In this document: positions 17,300 to 24,927 of the stretch, piece after piece
Numbering within the stretch: position 1 is the stretch's first letter
Layout of the letters: every line of letters starts with the position of its first letter
Source: CAYNLK01 sp964398055
Lineage (GTDB): Bacteria; Chloroflexota; Anaerolineae; 4572-78; J111
Direction of reading: 5' to 3'
DNA length: 64,000 bases
NCBI GenBank assembly: GCA_964398055.1
Contig: CAYNLK010000005.1
Location: forward strand, 62,001 to 126,000
Position numbers and translations under genes: made by a program
Notes under the pieces: generated by a model
What the model saw: the letters and a program-made list of their open reading frames with translations, nothing else
Told to the model about the DNA's origin: nothing
Databases searched by the model: none

Positions 17300-19114
17300 T
17301 CAACCTAATCGATAAACAAAAGCCAGCATCGACATCAGGGCCACGGTTTGCAGGGTGAAAATCGGCAAGGTGTTGACCACGTAATCGCGCATGGTGTACT
17401 GCCCGGCCTCGCGCACAAACAGGTTGTCGCCGTCGGTCAGGGGGGTGATATAGCCGGCCATCACGGCAAAGGCGGTGGCGATGGCAAAAGGCTCCGGCGG
17501 CGCGCCCTGGGCCGCGGCCAGGCTGATGGCAATGGGCGTGAACAAGGCCGCGCCCACCGCCCCGCCAATGACCTGAGCGACGAGGCTGGTCAGCAGGAAA
17601 AAGATGACCAGCGACCCCAACACGCCGAGATTCTGGCTCAGGCCGACAATCAATTGGGCAATCAATTCGGCGGCGCCGGTTTGTTGCAGGGCCAGGCTGA
17701 GCGATAACATCCCCCCAATCAACACCAGTAAACTGCCATTGATGTTCTGGTAGGCCCGCTCCGGGCTAACGCAGCGGGTCAGAATGAGGGCGACCACCGC
17801 CAGAACCGTGGCCGTACCCAGAGATGCCAGCCCCGACACCGCCAAAACCAACATGCCGGCCAGAATCGCCAGGGTCAAGGTGGCTTTGCCGGTGATCAGG
17901 TCGCCGGGCTGCGGGCCTAAATCGGTGACGGTCACCAAGCTCAAATCTTGCCCCACCCGGCGAATCTGGGCCAGCGGCCCCTGCACCAGTAAGGAATCGC
18001 CGGCAGTCAGAACCAATTCCGGCAGACGGTCACGGATCACCCGGCCCTGCCGGTGGACGGCCAGCACATTCAACCCGTAGCGCTGGCGAAAGTCGATTTC
18101 AGCCAGGCTCCGGCCAACCAGGGGCGACCGAAACGGAACCATCACCTCAGCCATGCGCAGGGTTTCCTGCTCCAGCCGGTTGAACTCATCCAGATGAACC
18201 GGCCCCTTCATTTCCAGGCCGTGAACATTGGCCAGTTGCAAAATCCGGCCGGGGTCGCCTTCGACCACCAACAGATCGTCAAGTTCCAACACATAATCGG
18301 GTTTGGCCGGTTGCAATGCCCCGCCCTGGGGCTGCACGGCAATAACATTGAGCCTGGCCGCCAGCCGCAAGTCACGGCTTCCTTCCAACGATTTACCGAT
18401 CAAATCAGAGCTGGAACGTACCCGCAGCCGGTAGAGCACATTATCCAGTTGGTAACTCTGCTGCACATCAGCCAGGGAGGGGCGGCGGTGTTCAGGCGGC
18501 AACTCGGCCCGCAACAGGCGGCAACCGGCCAGCCAATACCACAGAATCACTAACCCAACCGAGACCAGAGCGTAAGGGCTTAAACTGAATAGACTAAGGC
18601 GCGGCTGACCAGCCACGGCCAAGACATCGCTGACCACCAGGTTAGAAGCTGTGCCGATGAGGGTCAATTGATTGCCCACTGTGGCCGTGGTTGCCAGGGG
18701 CAGGAGCAGCCGGGCCGAGGCCAATTTAGCCTGGCGAGCCACGCGCAGCACGGCCGGCATCAATAAGGCCACTACCAACAGCCCATCCAGGAAGGCGGTC
18801 ATGATGGCAGCAGTGAGCATAATCACCAACAGCAGGGCGATTTCACCCCGGCCGCCAAAGCGTAGAATCTGATTGGCGATGATCGTGGCGACGCCGGTGT
18901 CAAACAGGGCTGCACCCAGCACAAAGATACCGGCCACAATCAGGATGACCGGCTGACCAAATGGGCTGAAGGCTTCTGTTGGGCTGAGGACACCGGTGAC
19001 GATGAGGGCTAACATCACCAACAAAGCGGTTACATCGGCCCGCAACCACTGATTGGCCAACACCACCAGGGTTATAACCAGCAAAAAGATGGTAAAAGCG
19101 GCTTCATATGGCAT
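17300..19114 (-). CDS. SLC13-type permease with two TrkA-C (RCK_C) domains
   Basis: 604 residues from ATG 19114 (MPYEAAFTIFLLVITLVVLA); an upstream in-frame ATG at 19156 would add 14 residues (MGCLRRRFGIILAP) that do not look like family sequence. Membrane segments are split by two cytosolic RCK_C domains of about 75 residues each (YRLRVRSSSDLIGKSLEG...VVEGDPGRI and MVPFRSPLVGRSLAEIDF...LLVQGPLAQIRRVG). The membrane halves carry the DASS/SLC13 features TVGNQLTLIGTASNLVVSD and FLLTSLVAQVIGGAVGAALF, plus AFAVMAGYITPLTDGDNLFV. Members move sulfate or other anions with cations; substrate unresolved. Single gene. Confidence 0.87.
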   Translation of the reverse strand: MPYEAAFTIFLLVITLVVLANQWLRADVTALLVMLALIVTGVLSPTEAFSPFGQPVILIVAGIFVLGAALFDTGVATIIANQILRFGGRGEIALLLVIMLTAAIMTAFLDGLLVVALLMPAVLRVARQAKLASARLLLPLATTATVGNQLTLIGTASNLVVSDVLAVAGQPRLSLFSLSPYALVSVGLVILWYWLAGCRLLRAELPPEHRRPSLADVQQSYQLDNVLYRLRVRSSSDLIGKSLEGSRDLRLAARLNVIAVQPQGGALQPAKPDYVLELDDLLVVEGDPGRILQLANVHGLEMKGPVHLDEFNRLEQETLRMAEVMVPFRSPLVGRSLAEIDFRQRYGLNVLAVHRQGRVIRDRLPELVLTAGDSLLVQGPLAQIRRVGQDLSLVTVTDLGPQPGDLITGKATLTLAILAGMLVLAVSGLASLGTATVLAVVALILTRCVSPERAYQNINGSLLVLIGGMLSLSLALQQTGAAELIAQLIVGLSQNLGVLGSLVIFFLLTSLVAQVIGGAVGAALFTPIAISLAAAQGAPPEPFAIATAFAVMAGYITPLTDGDNLFVREAGQYTMRDYVVNTLPIFTLQTVALMSMLAFVYRLG

Positions 19115-19214
19115 AGGGGCAAGTATAATCCCAAATCGACGCCGGAGACAACCCATAGGGGTAATTTAGGTAGCGAATTTTATTGAGCGATCAAGGGGAA
19201 TAATCGGAGCAGGT

Positions 19215-20087
19215 TCAATTCTCCGGCGCGCCAGCATCGATCCAGGCACTGATGGCGCGAATCTCGGCCGGCAGCAGGCGCGGTTCATTCTTGGGCATCT
19301 CGCCTGTGGTGATAAGTTCTACCAGATAACTTTCGGCGGCATTGCCCGGTTCGATCACTGAGCCGTTCCACGAGCCGGTCAGCAGACCGGCGTAACTCCG
19401 CATATCCAGCCCCTCTTCAATCCGCAGGGTACCATCAGCCTTGGGGCCACCATGACACTTGATACAACGCCGTTCGAGAATAGGGAAGATATCATTGGTA
19501 TAGCTGACCGCAACCGGTCCGGCAGGAGCAGGGGTGGGCGGTGGAAGTGGGGTAGCGGTAGGCAACGGCGTAGCCGTAGGCGTGACTGTTGGCGGTAGGC
19601 TGGGCGTGGCCGTGGGCAGCGGCGTCGGTGTATTGGTGGGCGCTGGACTGGGTGTGAAGGTGGGGGTGGGTGAAGGTTCGGGAGCGGTCGAGGTAGTTGC
19701 CACCGTCGCAGTCTCTGGCAGAGCCGGCTGGCTGGTCGGCGAGGGGGTAGTGGTGCTGGTGGAAGTCTGGGTGGGTGGAGGCGTCGAAGTAGCCGTAGGA
19801 GTGTTGGTCGGCGCTGGGGGGGAGGTAACGGTTGGCAGGGGCGTCGATGTCGCTGTCGCCGTCGGGGTGGTTTGCACGGCTACAGCCTGCCCCTCTTCAT
19901 CGGCAAGTGAAGCTTCAGTGGGGTTACCGGCCCCGGTCAGGTGAAGATAGCCAAACAGCAGCCCTCCCCAGAGCAGACCAATGATAGCGGCCAGGGCAAC
20001 TTGACGGAGCAGTTGCCCCAATGAGGGCCATTGAATCGAACGTCTTTTATCCGGCCCCGAACCGGTTTTCCAGTAACTATTGGTCAT
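19215..20087 (-). CDS. membrane-anchored Thr/Pro-stalked cytochrome c domain protein
   Basis: 290 residues: one N-terminal transmembrane anchor (residues 27-50), an extended Thr/Pro/Ser stalk (about 70-190) and a C-terminal domain with a single haem-binding CIKCH (C208, C211, H212), preceded by VSYTNDIFPILERR and followed by MRSYAGLLTGSWNGSVIEPG and LITTGEMPKNEPRLLP. This is the layout of the planctomycete-type cytochrome c (PSCyt1-like) domain; Met of GEMP is the likely sixth ligand. It is the last of three minus-strand genes with DUF2231 and a dihaem cytochrome, suggesting a surface electron-transfer unit. Start ATG 20087 has only a weak ribosome site. Confidence 0.8.
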   Translation of the reverse strand: MTNSYWKTGSGPDKRRSIQWPSLGQLLRQVALAAIIGLLWGGLLFGYLHLTGAGNPTEASLADEEGQAVAVQTTPTATATSTPLPTVTSPPAPTNTPTATSTPPPTQTSTSTTTPSPTSQPALPETATVATTSTAPEPSPTPTFTPSPAPTNTPTPLPTATPSLPPTVTPTATPLPTATPLPPPTPAPAGPVAVSYTNDIFPILERRCIKCHGGPKADGTLRIEEGLDMRSYAGLLTGSWNGSVIEPGNAAESYLVELITTGEMPKNEPRLLPAEIRAISAWIDAGAPEN

Positions 20088-20097
20088 AGTTCTATGC

Positions 20098-20547
20098 CTA
20101 GAAACCGTACAGGATCACCCCGCCCAAAAAACCCAGCGTCGCCGCCAGGGCAAAGCTGCCGGCAAAACCTAGCAGATAGAGCACCATCGTGCCTGGCTTC
20201 CACAACACCTCGGCCTGCCGCCAGCGGCTGATCACCACCACCAGACTGAGCACGATGAGCGAAATCGCCAGGAAGAATTTGACGTTGGCCAAAGGCGCCT
20301 CCCCTTCAAAACGGACAATATTGTCTCGCATACCGGTGAGGCCGGCAACGATCGAAGCGATGGCAGCCAGGGTAAGGTTATAGAAGGCCGCCCGTTCCAG
20401 GGCTTCACTGCGCCGCCACAAAGCCAGCACCAAAAACAGGAGAGCCACGCCACTCAAAGCGATGGGAAAATGAACGGTCATGCTGTGCAGCGGATGCAGC
20501 TCGGTGAGAGCAGTAAAAAGGCGACTGATAAATTCTGTTGGTGTCAT
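20098..20547 (-). CDS. DUF2231 membrane protein
   Basis: 149 residues with four hydrophobic helices. The N-terminal ELHPLHSMTVHFPIALSGVALLFLV matches DUF2231, whose conserved HP...HFP histidines are suspected to bind haem or metal; GLTGMRDNIVRFEGEAPLAN follows. The gene is 10 bp from the stalked cytochrome gene and about 110 bp from the dihaem cytochrome gene, so a redox role within this unit is plausible. Function of the family is unknown. Confidence 0.82.
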   Translation of the reverse strand: MTPTEFISRLFTALTELHPLHSMTVHFPIALSGVALLFLVLALWRRSEALERAAFYNLTLAAIASIVAGLTGMRDNIVRFEGEAPLANVKFFLAISLIVLSLVVVISRWRQAEVLWKPGTMVLYLLGFAGSFALAATLGFLGGVILYGF

Positions 20548-20550
20548 TGG

Positions 20551-20596
20551 TTTGGTTAGTTAGTTAGTTAGTTGGTTGGTTAGTTGTTGGTTGGTC
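20551..20596. repeat. tetranucleotide TTAG/TTGG repeat
   Basis: A run of about eleven 4-bp units (ttag, ttgg and variants) just upstream of the DUF2231 start on the minus strand. A CCAA-type tetramer tract of the same kind is embedded in the DUF2298 gene at 4479-4516. Confidence 0.65.
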
Positions 20597-20659
20597 ATTG
20601 GGAAAGGGAGGGGGAAGAGCTGTACCGGGCGCTCATTCCCCCTCTTAAGAATTAAAAGG

Positions 20660-21385
20660 TTACGAGCGCAGGACCAGGCGGCGCAACGCCACCCCGATGA
20701 GGGTCATGCCACCCCCGATCAGCAGCCAGATGAGCGACCACGAGACGGTTGGAGCGCCACCGGACTGGGGTAGGGCTGGCGGCGGCGATGACGCTGCCTG
20801 TTGGGCGGCGACTTCCTGGGCCAGAAAATCGGCAATTAGAGTGGCTTCAGCATCACTGACCTGGTCAGGGCTATACATTGGCATATTGTTGCGGGGTGTA
20901 CGCAATTGCGCCAGCACGACTTCAGCAGTAGGCATTTCACCTCGCTGAATAAAGCCGTTAATCGGGCCGGTGGTGGTATGGCAGGCAACACACCGTTTCT
21001 CCACAATGAGTAATTGGCCCTGGGGTGCATCGGCCGGTAAACCGGCATCATTGGGCGTAAAACCACTTACCGGGGCCAGCGAACTGACATAGGCGTGCAG
21101 ATCGATGACCATCTGATCAGAAACTTGCTCGGCCGAAAAACTGGGCATATTGCGACGAGGAGTCCGTACCTGCTCAATCCATTCCTGGGCCGTTTTGGTG
21201 CTGCCGGCCAGCGGGCCAGCCCAGAGTCCTTGAGCCTCGGGACCGTGGCAACGCTGACAACCGGTCTGCTCTTCCCAAAGCAACTTACCATTAGTCGGGT
21301 CCTGGGCTGAAACTGTGGCAGTGGTTACTACAATCAATAAACCTATTACTAATACCGATGTGAAGATTCTATAGATAGCGGACAT
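20660..21385 (-). CDS. dihaem cytochrome c with C-terminal membrane anchor
   Basis: 241 residues, ATG 21385 with AGGAGG at ideal spacing. A signal peptide (residues 1-27, cleaved near VSAQD) is followed by two cytochrome c repeats with haem sites CQRCH (C43, C46, H47) and CVACH (C132, C135, H136); each carries an RTPRxNMP segment supplying the Met ligand. The tail LPQSGGAPTVSWSLIWLLIGGG then positive residues resembles a sortase-like LPxxG-hydrophobic-positive anchor. With DUF2231 and the stalked monohaem protein it probably passes electrons outside the membrane. Convergent internal repeats suggest a domain duplication. Confidence 0.85.
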   Translation of the reverse strand: MSAIYRIFTSVLVIGLLIVVTTATVSAQDPTNGKLLWEEQTGCQRCHGPEAQGLWAGPLAGSTKTAQEWIEQVRTPRRNMPSFSAEQVSDQMVIDLHAYVSSLAPVSGFTPNDAGLPADAPQGQLLIVEKRCVACHTTTGPINGFIQRGEMPTAEVVLAQLRTPRNNMPMYSPDQVSDAEATLIADFLAQEVAAQQAASSPPPALPQSGGAPTVSWSLIWLLIGGGMTLIGVALRRLVLRS

Positions 21386-21693
21386 GTGTTCCTCCTCAAA
21401 TTAGGTAGAGTAGCTCAACAATTTCCAAATAAATGCAGTTACTCCCCCCTCACCCCCCTTCTGATGTTAGAGTGAGGCTGGCTACGAATAATGTTAGCCA
21501 ACCCAACCAAGTTGCCGGTCAAAATTGAAGGCATGATTTTACCGGCCTGCAAGCCGATTGTCAAAAGATTTTTTGGAAATAACCACACATAGAAGATACG
21601 TAACAGTTCAACAATTGGATGTATCGAAGGGCAAATCAAATAGAAAAGTCCATCCCACGACCGAAGACAGACTTTAACCGATCACCGAATCAG
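21386..21693. other. intergenic region without recognisable gene
   Basis: 308 bp upstream of the dihaem cytochrome gene. A 66-codon minus-strand frame (21439-21639) is present but has no ribosome site and no familiar sequence. I see only C-rich stretches and no convincing promoter or structured RNA. Confidence 0.4.
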
Positions 21694-22425
21694 TCAGAGG
21701 GAACCACCCAGAACTTTGGGTCCGGTCGGGCCAGGGCTGCCGCCGGAGGGTTCGATAGTGATGCCAAAGCCGGTATAGCTGGATAGCGGGGCAACCGAAT
21801 CGATCCAGAGCGCCCCATACCCTTCTTCACTCACCGAGAAAACCCCGCCGCTGTCGCGCTGGTCATCCTCGATCAACCAGAGTTGGTACTGCTGGCTTTC
21901 AGTGAGTGGCGGCAACCGGTCAACCACCAGGGTGCCGTGGTGACCATCGAGACTGATGACGATCAGGCCGCTGGCCGCCGGTACGGCTTCGGTGCCGCTC
22001 AAGACAACGGTCCGCATCACGCCGCCAGGCTGTTGGGCGGCGGCCAATTGGTTGAGCCGCTGCCACAACCAGAGATTACTGAGGCCCAATAACACGACCA
22101 AAATCAGGGCCGCGGCGACCCAGAGCAGGCTGGTTCGGCGCATGGAGACTAGCCACGAGGCCCACCAGGTTGACCGGGGTTGAGCCATGACCCTGGTTCG
22201 CGGCGGTTGAATCCGCTCCAACAACCTGGCTCTCAACTCCGGGCGAGGCGCAACTTTGGGCGCAGCCAAGGCCAACCGGCCAACCGTCGCCTCATAGGCG
22301 CGCAATTGGACCCGGCAATCGGCGCAGACAGCCAGATGTTCCGCAACAGTAATCAGCTCGTCCTCATCCAGGCAATCCAAGGCATAGGCCGGTAATAGGT
22401 CCGCAACATGCGCTTCAGCAGACAT
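21694..22425 (-). CDS. RskA-type anti-sigma-K factor
   Basis: 243 residues from ATG 22425 (AGAGGA upstream); TTG three bases earlier is less likely. The N-terminus has the zinc-binding anti-sigma motif EHLAVCADC (HxxxCxxC) after AYALDCLDEDELITVAEH, then one transmembrane helix (LLWVAAALILVVLLGLSNLW) and a C-terminal RskA domain (LIVISLDGHHGTLVVDRLPP, SQQYQLWLIEDDQRDSGGVF, GFGITIEPSGGSPGPTGPKV). In the family this holds an ECF sigma factor inactive until proteolysis. The sigma gene lies directly upstream. Its closeness to extracytoplasmic cytochromes hints at redox or envelope sensing. Confidence 0.92.
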   Translation of the reverse strand: MSAEAHVADLLPAYALDCLDEDELITVAEHLAVCADCRVQLRAYEATVGRLALAAPKVAPRPELRARLLERIQPPRTRVMAQPRSTWWASWLVSMRRTSLLWVAAALILVVLLGLSNLWLWQRLNQLAAAQQPGGVMRTVVLSGTEAVPAASGLIVISLDGHHGTLVVDRLPPLTESQQYQLWLIEDDQRDSGGVFSVSEEGYGALWIDSVAPLSSYTGFGITIEPSGGSPGPTGPKVLGGSL

Positions 22426-22496
22426 CAAAATTCCTCTTCACTTCACACTTCCTCTACCCTACTATACGTAACCAAATCGTTCTTGGATTTAGCAGG

Positions 22497-23081
22497 TTAC
22501 TCAAACTGATCATCCGGTAATAGCTGGCGCAACTTTTGCACCGCCAGGCGAATACGGGTTTTGATGGTACCCAGCGGCTGCCCCAGCTCCTCGGCAATCT
22601 GGCGATGGCTGTACCCTTTGAAATAAGCGAGGGCCAGGGCTTGTTGCTGGTCGGCCGGCAATTGGGCTACCGCCGCCCGAATCTGGGCCTGCTGGAGAGC
22701 AAGCTCGGTCGCCGTTTCGGGATTATGACCATTGAGAAGCGCAGTGGCCGGTAGTTCAAACCAACTCAGGCTATCCTTTTCCGGACGACTGCGCCGGCGC
22801 CGCACCAGGTCAATCGAGCGGTGGCGAGCAATGCTGGTCAGCCAAGTCGTAACCTTGGCCTGGTTAGCCTGGTAGGTGTCGGCTTTTTCCCAAACCCGAC
22901 TGAACACGTCGAGGGTGATCTCTTCGGCCGTAGCCTGATCACCGACAATATTGAAGGCCAGGCTAAAGACCAGCCGGTTGTACCGGTCATACAGGGCCGT
23001 CAGGGCGTCCGGTTGGGCTCGAGCAATAAGCCGGATCAGGCTTTCATCGGCCAGGGTTGAGTATTCCACAAAATGATGCAT
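22497..23081 (-). CDS. SigK-like ECF sigma factor
   Basis: 194 residues. Region 2: LTALYDRYNRLVFSLAFNIVGDQATAEEITLDVF and VTTWLTSIARHRSIDLVRRRR; region 4: LPADQQQALALAYFKGYSHRQIAEELGQPLGTIKTRIRLAVQKLR, both typical of the SigK group that pairs with RskA. The AGAGG just before ATG 23081 is too close to serve it well, so translation may start at the GTG four codons later. It is followed after 71 bp by the RskA-type gene and the two should form one operon. Confidence 0.9.
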   Translation of the reverse strand: MHHFVEYSTLADESLIRLIARAQPDALTALYDRYNRLVFSLAFNIVGDQATAEEITLDVFSRVWEKADTYQANQAKVTTWLTSIARHRSIDLVRRRRSRPEKDSLSWFELPATALLNGHNPETATELALQQAQIRAAVAQLPADQQQALALAYFKGYSHRQIAEELGQPLGTIKTRIRLAVQKLRQLLPDDQFE

Positions 23082-23200
23082 CCTCTTTGGAAGTCGATAG
23101 AGCTTATTTTACCACAAATTGGCCCATCGTTAGAACAATTTGCCTCCCCAATCAAAATAGCCTCGCTTATGAGGATTTAAGCTGAGTCCTCCCGCCAGAT

Positions 23201-23635
23201 TCAACGACAATTGGGCATTAAATTGAGCTGGTTGGTTATCTCGGCTGGATTGAGCAGGCCCAATTGGCGGCTACGCTCTTGAGCGCGTTCATCGAACAAG
23301 ATTAAGGCCGGAATCAACCACACCCCATATCGGCGGGCCGCGATTCGACCGACAGGACTCAAAAAATCTAACCGAATTACGGTCAATCTCCCGTCGAATT
23401 TTCGCTCTAACCCATCCACGATAGGTTTGTAAGTGACACAAACCGTTCAAAAATTGGAGTAGAAATAGAGCAGCGTCGGTTGGCCCTGACCAATTTGGGC
23501 GGTTAAGGCCTCAAAGGACTCAACCGGCGTTGGTTTGGCGTGCCAAAAGAGATGAACCAATAGCCACGCCGCCAGGGCCAGGCCGCCGACTGTAATCAAG
23601 GTTATTTTGAGTAAAGAAATCCCATTGATGAGCAT
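23201..23635 (-). CDS. membrane-anchored thioredoxin-like protein with in-frame TGA at first Cys of CxxC (candidate selenoprotein)
   Basis: One frame of 144 codons is interrupted only by TGA at 23449-23447. Reading through gives an N-terminal membrane helix (about residues 8-31), then LLYFYSNF-X-TVCVTYKPIV, where X (residue 63) is the TGA and would make UxxC with C66, and later YGVWLIPALILFDE, the cis-proline loop of the thioredoxin fold. Everything else expected of a thioredoxin-like domain is intact on both sides, so the TGA falls on the one position where Sec replaces Cys in known redox selenoproteins. Just after it the mRNA can form GGTTTGT/ACAAACC with a 7-nt loop, and a further CC(T)ATC-GTG-GATGG hairpin. 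A nonsense mutation or sequencing error is the main alternative. Start ATG 23635 with GAGG upstream. Confidence 0.6.
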
Positions 23636-23660
23636 GCTGGCACCTCGTTGTCATTGGCAA

Positions 23661-23699
23661 TTTTTTCCAAAAAACAAGGCCCTATCTGAAGATAGGGCC
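23661..23699 (-). terminator. Rho-independent terminator after the DUF2892 gene
   Basis: A perfect 10-bp inverted repeat (GGCCCTATCT / AGATAGGGCC, 23678-23699) is followed on the minus strand by TTGTTTTTTGG. It closes the DUF2892 transcript and separates it from the thioredoxin-like gene. Confidence 0.85.
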
Positions 23700-23724
23700 C
23701 TGGACCAGTTCTAAAATAAATGAT

Positions 23725-23925
23725 TTAGCTTTTGCGCGTGCTGAATTTGAAGGGCAAGTAAAGCGGACACCAACCGACCACACCGGTCAACAGCGGGATG
23801 AAGCCGATGATCCCGACGATAGTCCCCACCGTACCGGTCAGAACGAAAAAGCCGACCACGATGAGCACCAGTCCAACCACAATTCTTAGAACCCGATCGA
23901 TACCGCCGACATTTAGTGTAAACAT
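23725..23925 (-). CDS. DUF2892 (YgaP-like) small membrane protein
   Basis: 66 residues, ATG 23925 with GAGGAG upstream. NVGGIDRVLRIVVGLVLIVVG, a second helix GTVGTIVGIIGFIPLLTGVVG and WCPLYLPFKFST match DUF2892, the small two-helix domain also found in YgaP rhodaneses, with the conserved C-P-L motif. Monocistronic, bounded downstream by a strong terminator. Role unknown; the family often sits near sulfur or thiol redox genes, in keeping with the neighbouring thioredoxin-like gene. Confidence 0.88.
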   Translation of the reverse strand: MFTLNVGGIDRVLRIVVGLVLIVVGFFVLTGTVGTIVGIIGFIPLLTGVVGWCPLYLPFKFSTRKS

Positions 23926-24025
23926 TGTTTGTCTCCTCGTTTAGATTGATTTAGCTTGGTTTTTGTAGGGCCATTTTCGGCCCTTTCACTCCTTTAGACG
24001 GGAACAAAGGTCAAAGGTTACAAGA

Positions 24026-24274
24026 TCAGGTTTTGGTTTCAGGGCGCTTTAAAAATGCTTCCTGCAATTGGGTAAAGAGACGCTGCCGGCGGGCCGCCGG
24101 AATGGTACGCTGGCCTTGCCGGCGATACAGGAAAATGGTCTGCTGGGTGGTATCAAGGATCACCCGGCAATTCAGGCAGGTAGCCAGATGAGCCTGGGCC
24201 TCGGCGGTTAATTCTTCGGTGAGATTCTGATCAATATAATCGGATAAATAGGTTACTAATTCTTCACAGTCCAT
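24026..24274 (-). CDS. zinc-finger (zf-HC2) anti-sigma protein
   Basis: 82 residues. MDCEELVTYLSDYIDQNL followed by AEAQAHLATCLNCRVILDTT gives the H-x3-C-x2-C zinc site of zf-HC2 anti-sigma factors. Unlike RskA proteins it has no membrane helix, so it should be a soluble antagonist, possibly thiol/redox-responsive like RsrA. Its ATG directly follows the stop of the upstream ECF gene, so the two are translationally linked. Confidence 0.85.
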   Translation of the reverse strand: MDCEELVTYLSDYIDQNLTEELTAEAQAHLATCLNCRVILDTTQQTIFLYRRQGQRTIPAARRQRLFTQLQEAFLKRPETKT

Positions 24275-24874
24275 TTAACTATTCTCCTGGGCCAAAATTA
24301 CGCGCTCGCTGAAATAGGCTGTTAACTGTTCCCGTAGCCGCAGGCGGGCGCGGTGGAGTTGCACTTTGACTGCGCCCGGTTTAAGGCCCAACACTTCAGC
24401 CGTTTCGGCCGTAGACAAACCTTCTATTTCCCGCAGCACAAAGGTGGTGCGCAGCCGCTCGGGCAGGCCGGCGATAGCCCGTTCCAACTCGTCTTGAGCT
24501 TCGGCCGAAGCCAGGATTGTTTCCGGGGCCTGGCTCCAGTCGGTAAAAAGAGCCGGCATAATCGCTTCGGTTTCCGTCGCTTCTGGCTCCTCAACCAGAG
24601 ACTGATCTGGACGCCGCCGGCGTAATTGGTCGATGCTGGCATTATAGGCCACCCGATAAAGCCAGGTGCTCAATTTGGCCCGCCCTTCAAATTGATCAAG
24701 CTTTTCAAACAGGCGCAGAAAACTTTCCTGAACAATCGCTTCGGCTTCGGTTTCATCTCCCAACATCCCCAACGCCAGGCGAAAGAGCTTATCGGAATAG
24801 GTTTCAAAGAGGAAGGAAAAGGCCGCTGAGTCACGACGGCGTAAGGCGACGATTAAATCAGCTTCATTCTGCAT
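24275..24874 (-). CDS. ECF sigma factor (RpoE-like)
   Basis: 199 residues, ATG 24874 with GAGGAG upstream. Region 2 (FSFLFETYSDKLFRLALGMLGDETEAEAIVQESFLRLFEKL, KLSTWLYRVAYNASIDQLRRRR) and region 4 (LPERLRTTFVLREIEGLSTAETAEVLGLKPGAVKVQLHRARLRLRE) are both complete. It is paired with the soluble zinc-finger anti-sigma gene immediately downstream, the arrangement seen for redox-controlled sigma/anti-sigma pairs. Target promoters are not identifiable here. Confidence 0.92.
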   Translation of the reverse strand: MQNEADLIVALRRRDSAAFSFLFETYSDKLFRLALGMLGDETEAEAIVQESFLRLFEKLDQFEGRAKLSTWLYRVAYNASIDQLRRRRPDQSLVEEPEATETEAIMPALFTDWSQAPETILASAEAQDELERAIAGLPERLRTTFVLREIEGLSTAETAEVLGLKPGAVKVQLHRARLRLREQLTAYFSERVILAQENS

Positions 24875-24927
24875 AACGACTCCTCAGTATTTGGACGGGG
24901 TGGTAAGCCAAAGGTTACAGCTCAACC

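Noticed and set aside
21439..21639. 66-codon minus-strand frame in the gap before the dihaem cytochrome gene
   Set aside because: No ribosome site, no recognisable sequence, and covers only intergenic-type DNA.
23447..23449. Reading the thioredoxin TGA as evidence for an alternative genetic code
   Set aside because: Many genes in the window end in TGA at their expected C-termini (for example glnE, the R-M methyltransferase and the ECF genes), so TGA is a normal stop here.
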